Source: Chloroflexota bacterium (GTDB lineage: Bacteria > Chloroflexota > Anaerolineae > UBA7937 > B3-Chlor). Taken from it: a stretch of DNA of 64,000 bases. A program made the position numbers and the translations under genes. Below, one piece after another: positions 16,909 through 23,797 of the stretch; the stretch's first letter is position 1, and each line of letters starts with the position of its first letter. The stretch spans positions 150,480 through 214,479 of the forward strand of contig JAUVXJ010000001.1 in assembly GCA_030603665.1 (NCBI GenBank). Reading direction: 5' to 3'. A model generated the notes under the pieces. That model was given only the letters and a program-made list of their open reading frames with translations. It searched no databases and was not told where the DNA came from.

Positions 16909-17985
16909 CTACCTTTGCTGGTCCAGCATGCTCTCCAATTCCTCGGGAGTGATCTGATTCCGCTCCAACATGTCGAGCATTCGACGAGCAGCCGATTGTT
17001 CCCTTCCAGTGTCTTGCGTCTTGGGAGTGGCTGCGGCGGTCCAGGCCTCCTCTCGAATCTGAAGGTTCAAGAGATCCGGTCTCGAGTAGTGCCCTACGCC
17101 GTCTAGATACGCCTTTGCTACTTCCCGCTCCTCCATGTCGATCTCTGCCCACACAATGGTTTCCTCGCCAAACACTGGACCCGCAACGATGCGCCCAGAC
17201 GGATGCACAACGCAGCTTCCACCCACGGCGAGGTTGAACTTCATCTCGAGGCGCAAGTCCGCGGGGATGTCATCCGGTCGCAGAAACCAACTGGAGCTAA
17301 CCACGAAGACGCCGTTCTCGATGGCATGCTGCCTGATGGCGGACTCCAGGTCGCAGTTGTCAGCTCCCGCCTCCCCCACCTTGCCGCCGAGATGGCCGTC
17401 CACTCGCCACCAGCCCGGCCACAGTGCGCAGTGAATCTCCTCCCCCTTGATGGCCAGTGCAGCGCGCAGCAGCGTCATATGATGTTCGTAGCAGATGGCA
17501 GCTCCCACTCTGCCGATGTCCATGTCAAATGCACGAATGTCGCTGGCATCGCCCAAGCCCCAATAGAGTCGTTCTGAATGCGTCGGCATCAGCTTGCGAT
17601 GCCGGCCGAGGACCTCTCCCTGGCGGCTGATTACTACAAGGGAATTGTAGATGGTGAGGCTTCCTGGAGAGTTGGAAAGCTCGTTGCAGCCGATGACGCA
17701 GTTGACATTGGCCTTCCGCGCCGTTTGCGCCATGTGGTCGACTTCCGGTCCATCTACGCGTATGGCGGTATGAATCATGCGAGCCAGCAATTCTGTCGAC
17801 CGCCTCACCGACACTGACCCACGCCAATAGGGGTAGCCACAGAAGTAGGTTTCGGGGAAGACGAGCAGGTCCAGACCAAGTTTGCCGCCTTCCTCAATGT
17901 AGCGGCAAGTCTTTTCCAACGTCTTCTCTTTGTCGAAGAAGTGGGGCGAGATCTGCGCCGCCCCCACTTTGATCTCCCTGCCCAT
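16909..17985 (-). CDS. Nitrilase-superfamily carbon-nitrogen hydrolase
   Basis: A 358-residue cytoplasmic hydrolase, closest in motif style to branch-1 nitrilases and cyanide/aliphatic nitrilases, which turn nitriles into acids plus ammonia. The Glu-Lys-Cys triad is visible: Glu in FPETYFCGYPYW (about 45), Lys in GRHRKLMPTHSERLYWG (about 131) and Cys in GAAICYEHHM (about 163). CYEHHM differs from the common CWExxM, so the substrate may be unusual. The tail (after 330) is a short helix, QITPEELESMLDQQ. ATG at 17985 is preferred to GTG at 17991 because AGGGGAG then has proper spacing. It lies 10 bases after the 17996-18304 gene, probably in one operon. Confidence 0.85.
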   Translation of the reverse strand: MGREIKVGAAQISPHFFDKEKTLEKTCRYIEEGGKLGLDLLVFPETYFCGYPYWRGSVSVRRSTELLARMIHTAIRVDGPEVDHMAQTARKANVNCVIGCNELSNSPGSLTIYNSLVVISRQGEVLGRHRKLMPTHSERLYWGLGDASDIRAFDMDIGRVGAAICYEHHMTLLRAALAIKGEEIHCALWPGWWRVDGHLGGKVGEAGADNCDLESAIRQHAIENGVFVVSSSWFLRPDDIPADLRLEMKFNLAVGGSCVVHPSGRIVAGPVFGEETIVWAEIDMEEREVAKAYLDGVGHYSRPDLLNLQIREEAWTAAATPKTQDTGREQSAARRMLDMLERNQITPEELESMLDQQR

Positions 17986-17995
17986 GCCCACTCCC

Positions 17996-18304
17996 CTATA
18001 GAGTATGCAGCAACTCGCTGCTCAGCGCGCATCCCAGCCTGGCAAGCCCCTGATTGAGTTGGTCCAGCCTGGCATGGTCAACCTCAACCACGATGAGTCC
18101 TTCCTCATCGAGTGATGGCTCCACGTCATGGTTGTCCAGCACCTGCAATACATGCTGGGCGCTTGAGGTAACCCAGGGTTCGTGCAAGGCCATGAGGTCC
18201 GCGACCGTGTCAATGGGGCCGGATGCAGCCACAGCCTGCCAGTAGTCCTTGGTCTTGAAACGCCAGGTGAACATGTCTCCCGGCTCTAGCCTGCGCGGCC
18301 TCAC
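17996..18304 (-). CDS. Small uncharacterised protein upstream of the nitrilase
   Basis: About 102 residues with no transmembrane helix. Residues near 11-25 (MFTWRFKTKDYWQAV) are aromatic and basic; the rest appears as alternating helices and strands (LIVVEVDHARLDQLNQGLARLG). Family not recognised. The GTG at 18304 has only a weak ribosome site; the ATG at 18274 (MFTWRF) has GGGAG close by and may be the true start. It shares a promoter and operon with the nitrilase, which suggests a related role such as substrate handling or regulation. Confidence 0.55.
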   Translation of the reverse strand: MRPRRLEPGDMFTWRFKTKDYWQAVAASGPIDTVADLMALHEPWVTSSAQHVLQVLDNHDVEPSLDEEGLIVVEVDHARLDQLNQGLARLGCALSSELLHTL

Positions 18305-18401
18305 GGCCCGCCCACTTCCGCTTCAAGTGAACCACAGATACGCCCTCACCGATCGTCATCCTCCATCCTGGCGCCGACCCCTCCAGGCTCGCTCTGGCGG
18401 G

Positions 18402-18430
18402 ATTATAGCACACGCAGACGTGCGCTCCAA
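18402..18430 (-). promoter_or_regulatory. Minus-strand promoter of the nitrilase operon
   Basis: Read on the minus strand, TTGGAG (18430-18425), a 17-base spacer and a perfect TATAAT (18407-18402) lie about 100 bases before the GTG at 18304. The -35 box is embedded in the TGGAGCGC inverted repeat. Confidence 0.6.
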
Positions 18431-18494
18431 CCTCCATTGTGGAGCGCGTTCAAGATAGCCAGCTTTCGCCTGCGGAACACCGCTGTGGAGCGCG
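18422..18494. promoter_or_regulatory. Three TGGAGCGC boxes, candidate operator
   Basis: GCGCTCCA (18422-18429) and TGGAGCGC (18440-18447) form a perfect 8-bp inverted repeat with a 10-base loop. A further direct copy, TGTGGAGCGCG, sits at 18484-18494 and repeats 18438-18448. The inverted pair covers the -35 region of the minus-strand promoter, so a repressor or activator could bind here. No candidate regulator is adjacent. Confidence 0.4.
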
Positions 18495-18590
18495 CTGGCT
18501 GCTGTGCGCTGACTTCAGGAAAGTGCGGCGTATGCCTGGCGGGAGCCCTCTCGATCGGCTGTGATCGCTTCATGGAAGAGAGTGATCCCC

Positions 18591-18619
18591 TTGTGTGGCT
18601 CCTGGCTCCGTGCTAGAAT
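18591..18619 (+). promoter_or_regulatory. Promoter of the CNNM/CorC-like gene
   Basis: TTGTGT (18591-18596), a 17-base spacer ending in TGC, and TAGAAT (18614-18619) stand about 40 bases before the ATG at 18660. The TGC before the -10 gives a partial extended -10 element. Confidence 0.5.
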
Positions 18620-18659
18620 GGGGTGATGGTCGCTTCCTTGAGGCAAGGAGAAACGACAA

Positions 18660-19964
18660 ATGGCTGAAATACTCATCATTCCGCTGTTGATTATCATCAA
18701 TGGACTCCTCGCTGGGACTGAGATTGCAGTGCTCTCGGCGCGTCGGCCCCTGCTCTTGGCTCAGGCGAGGGCCGGCGACGGCCGAGCGCGGCAGGTTCTC
18801 CGACTGCTTGATGATCCCAACGCATTTCTGTCTACGATCCAGATAGGCATCACCCTGGTAGGCATCCTGGCAGGCGCCGTGGGTGGGGCGGGCGCGGTTC
18901 AGTACCTCGCGCCTCGACTGTCCACATTGCCAATTCCCGGTATGGCAGACTATGCGGAGTCGGTAGCCTTCGGACTCGTGGTTGTGACCATTACCTATCT
19001 GACGCTTGTTGTTGGCGAATTGGTGCCGAAGCGGCTGGCATTGAACCGTCCGGAAGGCATCTCGAGGGCCATGGCCCGGCCCATGCGCTACCTCGCAGCC
19101 GTTACGCGGCCTGCTGTATGGGTTCTCAGTCGTTCAACGGACGCAGCCCTGAGGCCGCTGGGCATCAGTGGTCCACATCGGCCCACGGTCACGGAAGAGG
19201 AGGTGCGATACCTGGTCGCAGAGGGCGCCCGCACCGGTGTGTTCGTACCGGCAGAAAAGGAGTTCATGGAAAGGATCTTCCGCTTCGCTGATCAAGCGGT
19301 AGCTGACGTCATGCGACCTCGCCCTGATGTTGTCGGTCTTGATATCAACGAGCCATGGGAATCGGTCAGAGAGAAGGTCCTTGCATCGGGGTACTCTCGA
19401 TTTCCGGTCTACCGAGAGGACCTCTCTCGCATCCTGGGTGTCGTGCACGCCAAGGACCTGCTCTCTCAGGGAGAGACCCAAGACCTCAAGCCGATACTGA
19501 GGGAAGCGTTGTTCGTGCCCGAGACGAAGTCTCTGTTGGGCATGCTGCAGACCTTCCAGGACACTCACAGCCATATGGCCATCGTCATCAACGAATTCGG
19601 CGGCACGGAGGGCGTGGTAACGCTGGAGGATGTGCTCGAGGAGATAGTGGGCGAGATCAGGGATGAATATGACCTGGAGGAAGCCTCGGTACTGACCAGA
19701 GAAGATGGTTCACTGCTCATAGACGGCTCCCTCTCCATCTCCGACCTCAAGGAGACTCTGAACTTGCAGCATCTCGAAGGCGAAGAGGCTCACGAGTTTC
19801 GCACCCTCGGTGGTCTGATGATGGCGCAACTTCGCCGCGTGCCTCGTGAGGGAGACGAGCTGGAGACATCCGGCTACCGGTTCGAAGTCGTTGATATGGA
19901 CGGTCTCCGTGTGGATAAGGTCCTCGTGCGACTCCTGAACGACAAGCAACCCTCTTGCCCTTGA
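18660..19964 (+). CDS. CNNM/CorC (TlyC)-family membrane protein with CBS pair
   Basis: A 434-residue member of the DUF21-CBS-CorC family, known as Mg2+/Co2+ efflux proteins or hemolysin-like proteins. Order: DUF21 membrane domain (about 1-175) with three or four helices and GELVPKRLALNRPE; two CBS domains (about 205-335) that usually bind adenine nucleotides, with MRPRPDVVGLDIN, SRFPVYRED and VVTLEDVLEEIVGEIRDEYD; and a C-terminal CorC_HlyC domain (about 345-430, from LLIDGSLSISDL). AGGAG lies eight bases before the ATG. The gene has its own promoter. Its last codons overlap the promoter of the next transcript. Confidence 0.88.
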   Translation: MAEILIIPLLIIINGLLAGTEIAVLSARRPLLLAQARAGDGRARQVLRLLDDPNAFLSTIQIGITLVGILAGAVGGAGAVQYLAPRLSTLPIPGMADYAESVAFGLVVVTITYLTLVVGELVPKRLALNRPEGISRAMARPMRYLAAVTRPAVWVLSRSTDAALRPLGISGPHRPTVTEEEVRYLVAEGARTGVFVPAEKEFMERIFRFADQAVADVMRPRPDVVGLDINEPWESVREKVLASGYSRFPVYREDLSRILGVVHAKDLLSQGETQDLKPILREALFVPETKSLLGMLQTFQDTHSHMAIVINEFGGTEGVVTLEDVLEEIVGEIRDEYDLEEASVLTREDGSLLIDGSLSISDLKETLNLQHLEGEEAHEFRTLGGLMMAQLRRVPREGDELETSGYRFEVVDMDGLRVDKVLVRLLNDKQPSCP

Positions 19965-19984
19965 ACGGCAGCTTGTGTTATAAT
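19955..19984 (+). promoter_or_regulatory. Promoter of the COX24-like mini-gene
   Basis: TTGCCC (19955-19960), an 18-base spacer and TATAAT (19979-19984) give a start about 45 bases before the ATG at 20035. The -35 lies inside the last codons of the upstream gene. Confidence 0.6.
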
Positions 19985-20034
19985 CGATGTTGGCAAGACA
20001 CTGACTCTAGAACAGACAAGGTTGAGGATACAAG

Positions 20035-20130
20035 ATGGGTTCTGTGGTCAAGAAGCGCCGCAAGAAGATTGCGCGCCACAAGTATCGCAAGAGGCTTAAG
20101 AGAGACCGCTGGAAGAGAAGGCATAAGTAG
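20035..20130 (+). CDS. AURKAIP1/COX24-type ribosomal mini-protein
   Basis: A 31-residue, extremely basic peptide: MGSVVKKRRKKIARHKYRKR followed by LKRDRWKRRHK. This matches the bacterial AURKAIP1/COX24 C-terminal domain family, of which the actinobacterial small-subunit protein bS22 (about 33 residues, starting MGSVIKKRRKR) is the structurally known member. It presumably sits on the 30S subunit in contact with 16S rRNA; that role is taken from the family. GAGG lies upstream of the ATG, a good promoter precedes it and a strong terminator follows, so it is a monocistronic gene. Easily missed because of its size. Confidence 0.8.
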   Translation: MGSVVKKRRKKIARHKYRKRLKRDRWKRRHK

Positions 20131-20216
20131 TGCCCCAGTGGCGGGCGCCGCAGTATGCGGCTCCGCTCACGTGCCGCTCCCCCTGTGCGGTCCAGCACAG
20201 CTATCCTGCGCGTATC

Positions 20217-20256
20217 ACTGGACCTGCGGCTTCGACCGCAGGTCCAGTCTCTTGTG
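20217..20256 (+). terminator. Strong intrinsic terminator
   Basis: A perfect 13-bp stem (20217-20229 with 20236-20248) has the stable six-base loop CTTCGA, and CTCTTGTG follows. It ends the COX24-like transcript. The rest of the gap to 20434 shows no gene; a GGTCGATTCCC motif near 20290 resembles a tRNA T-arm but no cloverleaf can be folded. Confidence 0.7.
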
Positions 20257-20434
20257 TCGACTCCACTGCGGTCGCGTGGCAGCAGGGTCGATTCCCCCCG
20301 TCCGGCCCTCTTTGGACCCGCCGGTTCGTCGAGGCGCCCTTCCTATTGCCTCGATGCGCTGCGTATGACACGGGTTACCGGTGACTTCACCCCTGACCTG
20401 CCCCCTTCCCTAGCAGCCCAATTGGGGTTCTCCC

Positions 20435-20464
20435 TTGACAAACTCCGTCGGTTTGCTGTATAAT
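20435..20464 (+). promoter_or_regulatory. Consensus promoter of the PadR/Mrp cluster
   Basis: TTGACA (20435-20440) and TATAAT (20459-20464) are both perfect, with an 18-base spacer. It lies about 55 bases before the PadR start and is the strongest-looking promoter in the window. It probably drives padR-mrp and perhaps the whole run to 24265. Confidence 0.75.
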
Positions 20465-20472
20465 ATATGTGC

Positions 20473-20495
20473 GAGTTGCCAATAGATGAGTTACC
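20473..20495 (+). promoter_or_regulatory. Direct repeat, candidate PadR operator
   Basis: GAGTTGCC (20473-20480) and GAGTTACC (20488-20495) are spaced 15 bp start to start, just downstream of the expected transcription start. This position would let the product of the first gene repress its own operon. PadR sites are usually inverted repeats, so the assignment is tentative. Confidence 0.35.
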
Positions 20496-20518
20496 CATTA
20501 TGCGTCAAGGAGTGAACC

Positions 20519-20944
20519 ATGCCGGGTCGCAGACGCCGGGGAAGACGGTGCAGAGCACGGACGAACAGGATCAGCCGCTTCATCGAGCCCTGCCTTCTTC
20601 TGCTGCTCCATAGGGGCGATAGTCACGGGTACGACCTCGTGGAGAGGCTTCAAGAGTTGGGACTGGGCCAGCAGGCCGCGGATTCCAGCGTGGTCTATCG
20701 CTACCTCAGGGAAATGGAAGATAGAGGTTTCGTTGACTCAGCCTGGGATACCGAAGGGGCCGGACCACCGCGCCGGGTGTACCAGTTGACTGCTCAAGGA
20801 CATGAGTACCTCACCTCGTGGATTACTGGCCTGCGCGAGACGAGGGAAGTTGTGGATCGTTTCCTGGAGGCTTATGACAAACACATGGAACTAGAGGATC
20901 ACACTGTACTACTAGCAGAAAGGGCTGTGAATGTCGACCACTGA
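20519..20944 (+). CDS. PadR-family transcriptional regulator
   Basis: A 141-residue winged-helix regulator. A very basic N-terminus (PGRRRRGRRCRARTNR) precedes the PadR domain: FIEPCLLLLLHRGDSHGYDL, then the recognition helix region DSSVVYRYLREMEDRGFV, and the wing GPPRRVYQLTAQGHEYL. A C-terminal helix (about 105-140) should mediate dimerisation. PadR proteins sense small molecules and repress neighbouring genes. AAGGAG stands before the ATG. It overlaps mrp by 14 bases, so it is likely the local regulator of the metallocluster genes downstream. The Arg-rich extension is unusual and may add DNA contacts. Confidence 0.85.
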   Translation: MPGRRRRGRRCRARTNRISRFIEPCLLLLLHRGDSHGYDLVERLQELGLGQQAADSSVVYRYLREMEDRGFVDSAWDTEGAGPPRRVYQLTAQGHEYLTSWITGLRETREVVDRFLEAYDKHMELEDHTVLLAERAVNVDH

Positions 20945-22019
20945 ATCCAAAGTCAAGGAAGCCCTCGGGGAGGTCATGGATCCCGAATTGGGCCGTGACC
21001 TGGTCGATCTGGACATGATCAAGGAGATCGAGATCGAGGGCAATGAAGTACGATTCACTCTCACATTGACCACGCTGGCCTGCCCATTCCAGGATCAACT
21101 GCGCTCAGAGGCCGAAGCGGCGGTGCTATCGCTGAAGGAAGTCCAGACCGTGCACATAGAACTGTCGGAGATGAGTGCTGAGGAACGTCAGCGTGCCTTC
21201 AGCAAGGCCAAACGCGTTGACAGCGCAGGAGCGCCGCTAGCCGAGAAGCTCAACCACGTAAAACACGTGGTAGCTGTCATGAGCGGCAAGGGCGGCGTAG
21301 GGAAATCCCTGGTCTCCAGTCTTCTGGCTGTGGCCCTGCGGCGGGAAGGGCAGGAAGTTGGCATACTCGATGCCGACATCACGGGACCCAGCATACCCAA
21401 GATGTTTGGCCTCAACGGCCATCCCGCTGCGAGCCCTCTGGGCATATTGCCCATGCCCAGCTCTCTCGGCATCAAGATCATGTCCATCAATCTCCTCCTA
21501 CCCAGCGACGATGACGCGGTGATCTGGCGAGGTCCCCTGATCAGCGGAGCGATAAAGCAGTTCTGGCAGGAGGTTGTCTGGGGCGAACTGGACGCGCTCG
21601 TGGTCGATCTGCCCCCAGGGACTTCGGACGCTTCTCTAACGGTCATGCAGTCTCTTCCTCTCAGTGGCGTCGTACTGGTCACCACACCCCAGGATCTGGC
21701 GGGCATGATAGTCCGAAAGGCGGCGAAGATGGCTCAGCAATTGGCGATACCCATCCTCGGACTGGTGGAGAATATGAGCTACTTCGAGGCGCCAGACACC
21801 GGCACACGATACGAGATCTTCGGGCCCAGTCACGCCAAAGAGACGGCCTCCCAGCTGGGTGTTCCGCTCCTGGGGCGGCTGCCATTGAACAGGCAGATCG
21901 CTGAACTGAGCGACGCGGGACACATTGAAGAATACCCTGCGGTACCGTTCGTCCCCATTGCTCAGACCCTGATCAAGACCATGCCCGAGGCGAAGGAACC
22001 GCCTTCGTTGCATCAATAG
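20931..22019 (+). CDS. mrp: Mrp/NBP35-type P-loop ATPase with N-terminal MIP18 domain
   Basis: A 362-residue iron-sulfur or metallocluster carrier ATPase. Residues 1-90 form a MIP18/DUF59 domain with its conserved TLACP motif (Cys about 51). The Mrp ATPase follows: deviant Walker A SGKGGVGKS (118-126), DADITGPSIPKM, and VDLPPGTSDASLT. Family members carry a bridging Fe-S cluster on a CxxC after NMSYF, but here the segment reads VENMSYFEAPDTGTRYEIFG with no Cys. The cluster, if any, must be held differently. It starts inside the PadR gene (14-base overlap) and lies 35 bases before the first NifX gene, as in the Desulfovibrio ORP locus. Confidence 0.88.
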   Translation: MSTTESKVKEALGEVMDPELGRDLVDLDMIKEIEIEGNEVRFTLTLTTLACPFQDQLRSEAEAAVLSLKEVQTVHIELSEMSAEERQRAFSKAKRVDSAGAPLAEKLNHVKHVVAVMSGKGGVGKSLVSSLLAVALRREGQEVGILDADITGPSIPKMFGLNGHPAASPLGILPMPSSLGIKIMSINLLLPSDDDAVIWRGPLISGAIKQFWQEVVWGELDALVVDLPPGTSDASLTVMQSLPLSGVVLVTTPQDLAGMIVRKAAKMAQQLAIPILGLVENMSYFEAPDTGTRYEIFGPSHAKETASQLGVPLLGRLPLNRQIAELSDAGHIEEYPAVPFVPIAQTLIKTMPEAKEPPSLHQ

Positions 22020-22054
22020 CTCAGTACTTTGCAGCGCACAGGAGGATAAGACCA

Positions 22055-22450
22055 ATGAGGATTGCAGCCATTACAGATGACGGCACCAACATCAGTAGGC
22101 ACTTTGGACGGGCCCCGTTCTACGCCGTCTTCACCATCGAGAACCAGGAAGTCGTGAAGAGGGAGATGCGAGACAAGATGGGGCACCAGCAGTTCGTGCA
22201 CGAAGAGGGACTCGTGGACGAACAGGGCCGTCATGGTTTCGGCCCGGGAAGCGAGGACAGGCATGCCGCGATGGCACAAGCTATCAGAGACTGCGATGTC
22301 CTCCTCAGTGGAGGAATGGGCTGGGGAGCCTTTGAGAGCATGAAGCAGGCCGGGATCAAGACGGTGGTAACGGACATGGCGAGCATTGAGGATGCAGTCC
22401 AAGCCTATCTGGATGGCACCATTGTGGAACGAACGGATCTCTTGCATTAG
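22055..22450 (+). CDS. NifX/NifB-type (FeMo-cofactor-binding-like) protein, first copy
   Basis: A 131-residue single-domain protein of the dinitrogenase iron-molybdenum cofactor family (NifX, NafY, the C-terminus of NifB, and orange protein Orp). It begins MRIAAITDDGTNISRHFG with the expected beta strand and the HFGRAPFY loop, and contains the glycine-rich DVLLSGGMGWGAFESMKQAG and VVTDMASIEDAVQAY segments. In Orp this fold holds a Mo-Cu sulfide cluster without covalent ligands. A His/Met-rich central insertion (KMGHQQFVHEEG) could bind metal. AGGAGG precedes the ATG. No nif structural genes are nearby, so a nitrogenase role is unlikely. Confidence 0.85.
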   Translation: MRIAAITDDGTNISRHFGRAPFYAVFTIENQEVVKREMRDKMGHQQFVHEEGLVDEQGRHGFGPGSEDRHAAMAQAIRDCDVLLSGGMGWGAFESMKQAGIKTVVTDMASIEDAVQAYLDGTIVERTDLLH

Positions 22451-22484
22451 TTAGAGGGCAAGCTACTGAAAGGGGGTGCAAGCG

Positions 22485-22739
22485 ATGCGTGGATTTGGCG
22501 GAGGTCGGCGTGGCGGGTATGGCCGGGGTATGGGCCTCGGTAGAGCCAATCGGGGAGGCCTTGCTCCAGGCGGTGCATACCGCCAGGGACTGGGAAGAGG
22601 CAACCCCTATCCGTACTGCCGGTTCTACCCGTGGCTTCCTCGCCGCTGGTGGGCGACGGGCGTCGGCCCATACGGTCCTGCTACTGGCCAGTGGACCATC
22701 AGCAGCCCTTCACCGCGGCCCGGACCTCAGAGCGACTAG
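22485..22739 (+). CDS. Gly/Arg-rich DUF5320-like small protein
   Basis: An 84-residue low-complexity protein: MRGFGGGRRGGYGRGMGLGR, then a Pro/Tyr/Trp segment YPYCRFYPWLPRRWWATGVG. Such proteins, often annotated DUF5320, regularly accompany NifX and MinD-ferredoxin genes in anaerobes; their function is unknown. The second ATG (22485) is used because GGGGGT lies upstream. The usual C-terminal coiled coil of DUF5320 is missing, but the next gene has it. Confidence 0.65.
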   Translation: MRGFGGGRRGGYGRGMGLGRANRGGLAPGGAYRQGLGRGNPYPYCRFYPWLPRRWWATGVGPYGPATGQWTISSPSPRPGPQSD

Positions 22740-22781
22740 GAGACACCCACACCCAAGGGATGAGATGAAAGGAGTCGGCAG

Positions 22782-23084
22782 ATGCGTCACCGATGGATGT
22801 ACTATGCGACCGGGATGCCGGGATGGATGCGACTCGGCTACAGCGCCGGCTGGGTAGGCAGAAGTCCCTCGGGATTCGGACCGTGCGCCAGCTATCTCAT
22901 GACGGGCCAGTGGCCCATGCCACCGGGCTCGCCCAGCTGGGGCGGCTGGCCAGAAGCCGGGTTTCAGCCCCCGGCCTATGCGCCGGCAGACGAAATGTCG
23001 ATGCTGAGGAATCAGGCCGATTGGATCAGAAGCCAGCTAGACGCTATCACCAAGCGAGTAGAAGAGTTGGAGAAAGAAAGCTAG
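22782..23084 (+). CDS. DUF5320-like protein with C-terminal coiled coil
   Basis: 100 residues. The first 65 are rich in Met, Trp, Gly and Pro (YYATGMPGWMRLGYSAGWVG, GQWPMPPGSPSWGGWP) and end in a coiled coil (MSMLRNQADWIRSQLDAITK and RVEELEKE). The same coiled coil closes the second NifX protein (LRQQLDEITKRIDNLEQKE), so the two could pair through these helices. AAAGGAG precedes the ATG by eight bases. Met/His/Trp-rich regions may bind soft metals such as Cu, but this is inference. Confidence 0.7.
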   Translation: MRHRWMYYATGMPGWMRLGYSAGWVGRSPSGFGPCASYLMTGQWPMPPGSPSWGGWPEAGFQPPAYAPADEMSMLRNQADWIRSQLDAITKRVEELEKES

Positions 23085-23209
23085 GTCATCTATCGAGCGT
23101 CGGGCCGCAGCATAGTGGAACGGTTTGCGCCGGGACTCTCGGCTCACGTCGTTCTCCATACTCCCCGACTCGCCCGGAGGCCTAGTCCATCAATATAGGA
23201 GAAAAGCCC

Positions 23210-23770
23210 ATGAAAGTACTGGTTAGCGCCATGCAGGATAGTTTGGACGCCGACGTAAGCCCGGTTTTTGGGCGTTGCCCTGTCTACGTCTTCGTTGACA
23301 GCGAAACCATGCAGTTCGAAGCTGAGCCCAACCCGGCCATGTCCGCTGCCGGAGGAGCGGGGATCCAGGCCGCGCAGTTCGCAGTGAGCAAGGGTGCTCA
23401 AGCTGTTCTCACCGGCAACGTAGGACCCAACGCCTTCAACGTCCTCCAGGCAGCGGGTATGACGATCTACCCCGTCTCAGGAGGCACAGTACGGCAGGCT
23501 GTTGAGGCCTACAAGGACGGCAAACTGCAACCTGTTTCAGGAGCCACAGCCGGCATGCACGGAGGTATGGGTGGCGGCATGGGTCGCGGGATGGGTATGG
23601 GACGTGGCATGGGTGCAGGCGCATGGTCTCCTCCCACCACACCACCACCGACGACCGGCGCGAAATCCGCACCGGAGGAGTTGTCGGAACTCAAGGACGT
23701 CGCCCAGTCCCTGAGGCAGCAGCTCGACGAGATCACAAAGCGGATCGACAATCTGGAGCAGAAGGAGTAG
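23210..23770 (+). CDS. NifX-type domain fused to a Met/Gly-rich linker and coiled coil
   Basis: A 186-residue fusion. Residues 1-110 are a NifX/Orp-like cofactor-binding domain (MKVLVSAMQDSLDADVSPVF, AQAVLTGNVGPNAFNVLQAA, GGTVRQAVEAYKDGKL). Residues about 115-138 form an imperfect GMGRGM repeat rich in Met and Gly, followed by a Pro/Thr hinge. The last 38 residues are the DUF5320-type coiled coil. TAGGAG precedes the ATG. The protein physically links the two families of this locus, which supports the idea that NifX and DUF5320 proteins work as one complex. The Met-rich stretch is a candidate Cu(I) site. Confidence 0.82.
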   Translation: MKVLVSAMQDSLDADVSPVFGRCPVYVFVDSETMQFEAEPNPAMSAAGGAGIQAAQFAVSKGAQAVLTGNVGPNAFNVLQAAGMTIYPVSGGTVRQAVEAYKDGKLQPVSGATAGMHGGMGGGMGRGMGMGRGMGAGAWSPPTTPPPTTGAKSAPEELSELKDVAQSLRQQLDEITKRIDNLEQKE

Positions 23771-23797
23771 CTCCCTACCATCGGCAGGAGCCGACGC

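Noticed and set aside
20280..20310. GGTCGATTCCC T-arm-like motif and CTGC/GCAG pairing suggesting a tRNA or tmRNA end
   Set aside because: No matching 5' acceptor strand or cloverleaf could be found within 400 bases.
22055..23770. Nitrogenase cofactor synthesis genes (NifX) as sign of nitrogen fixation
   Set aside because: No nifHDK, nifE, nifN or nifB in the window, and the partners match ORP-type loci instead.
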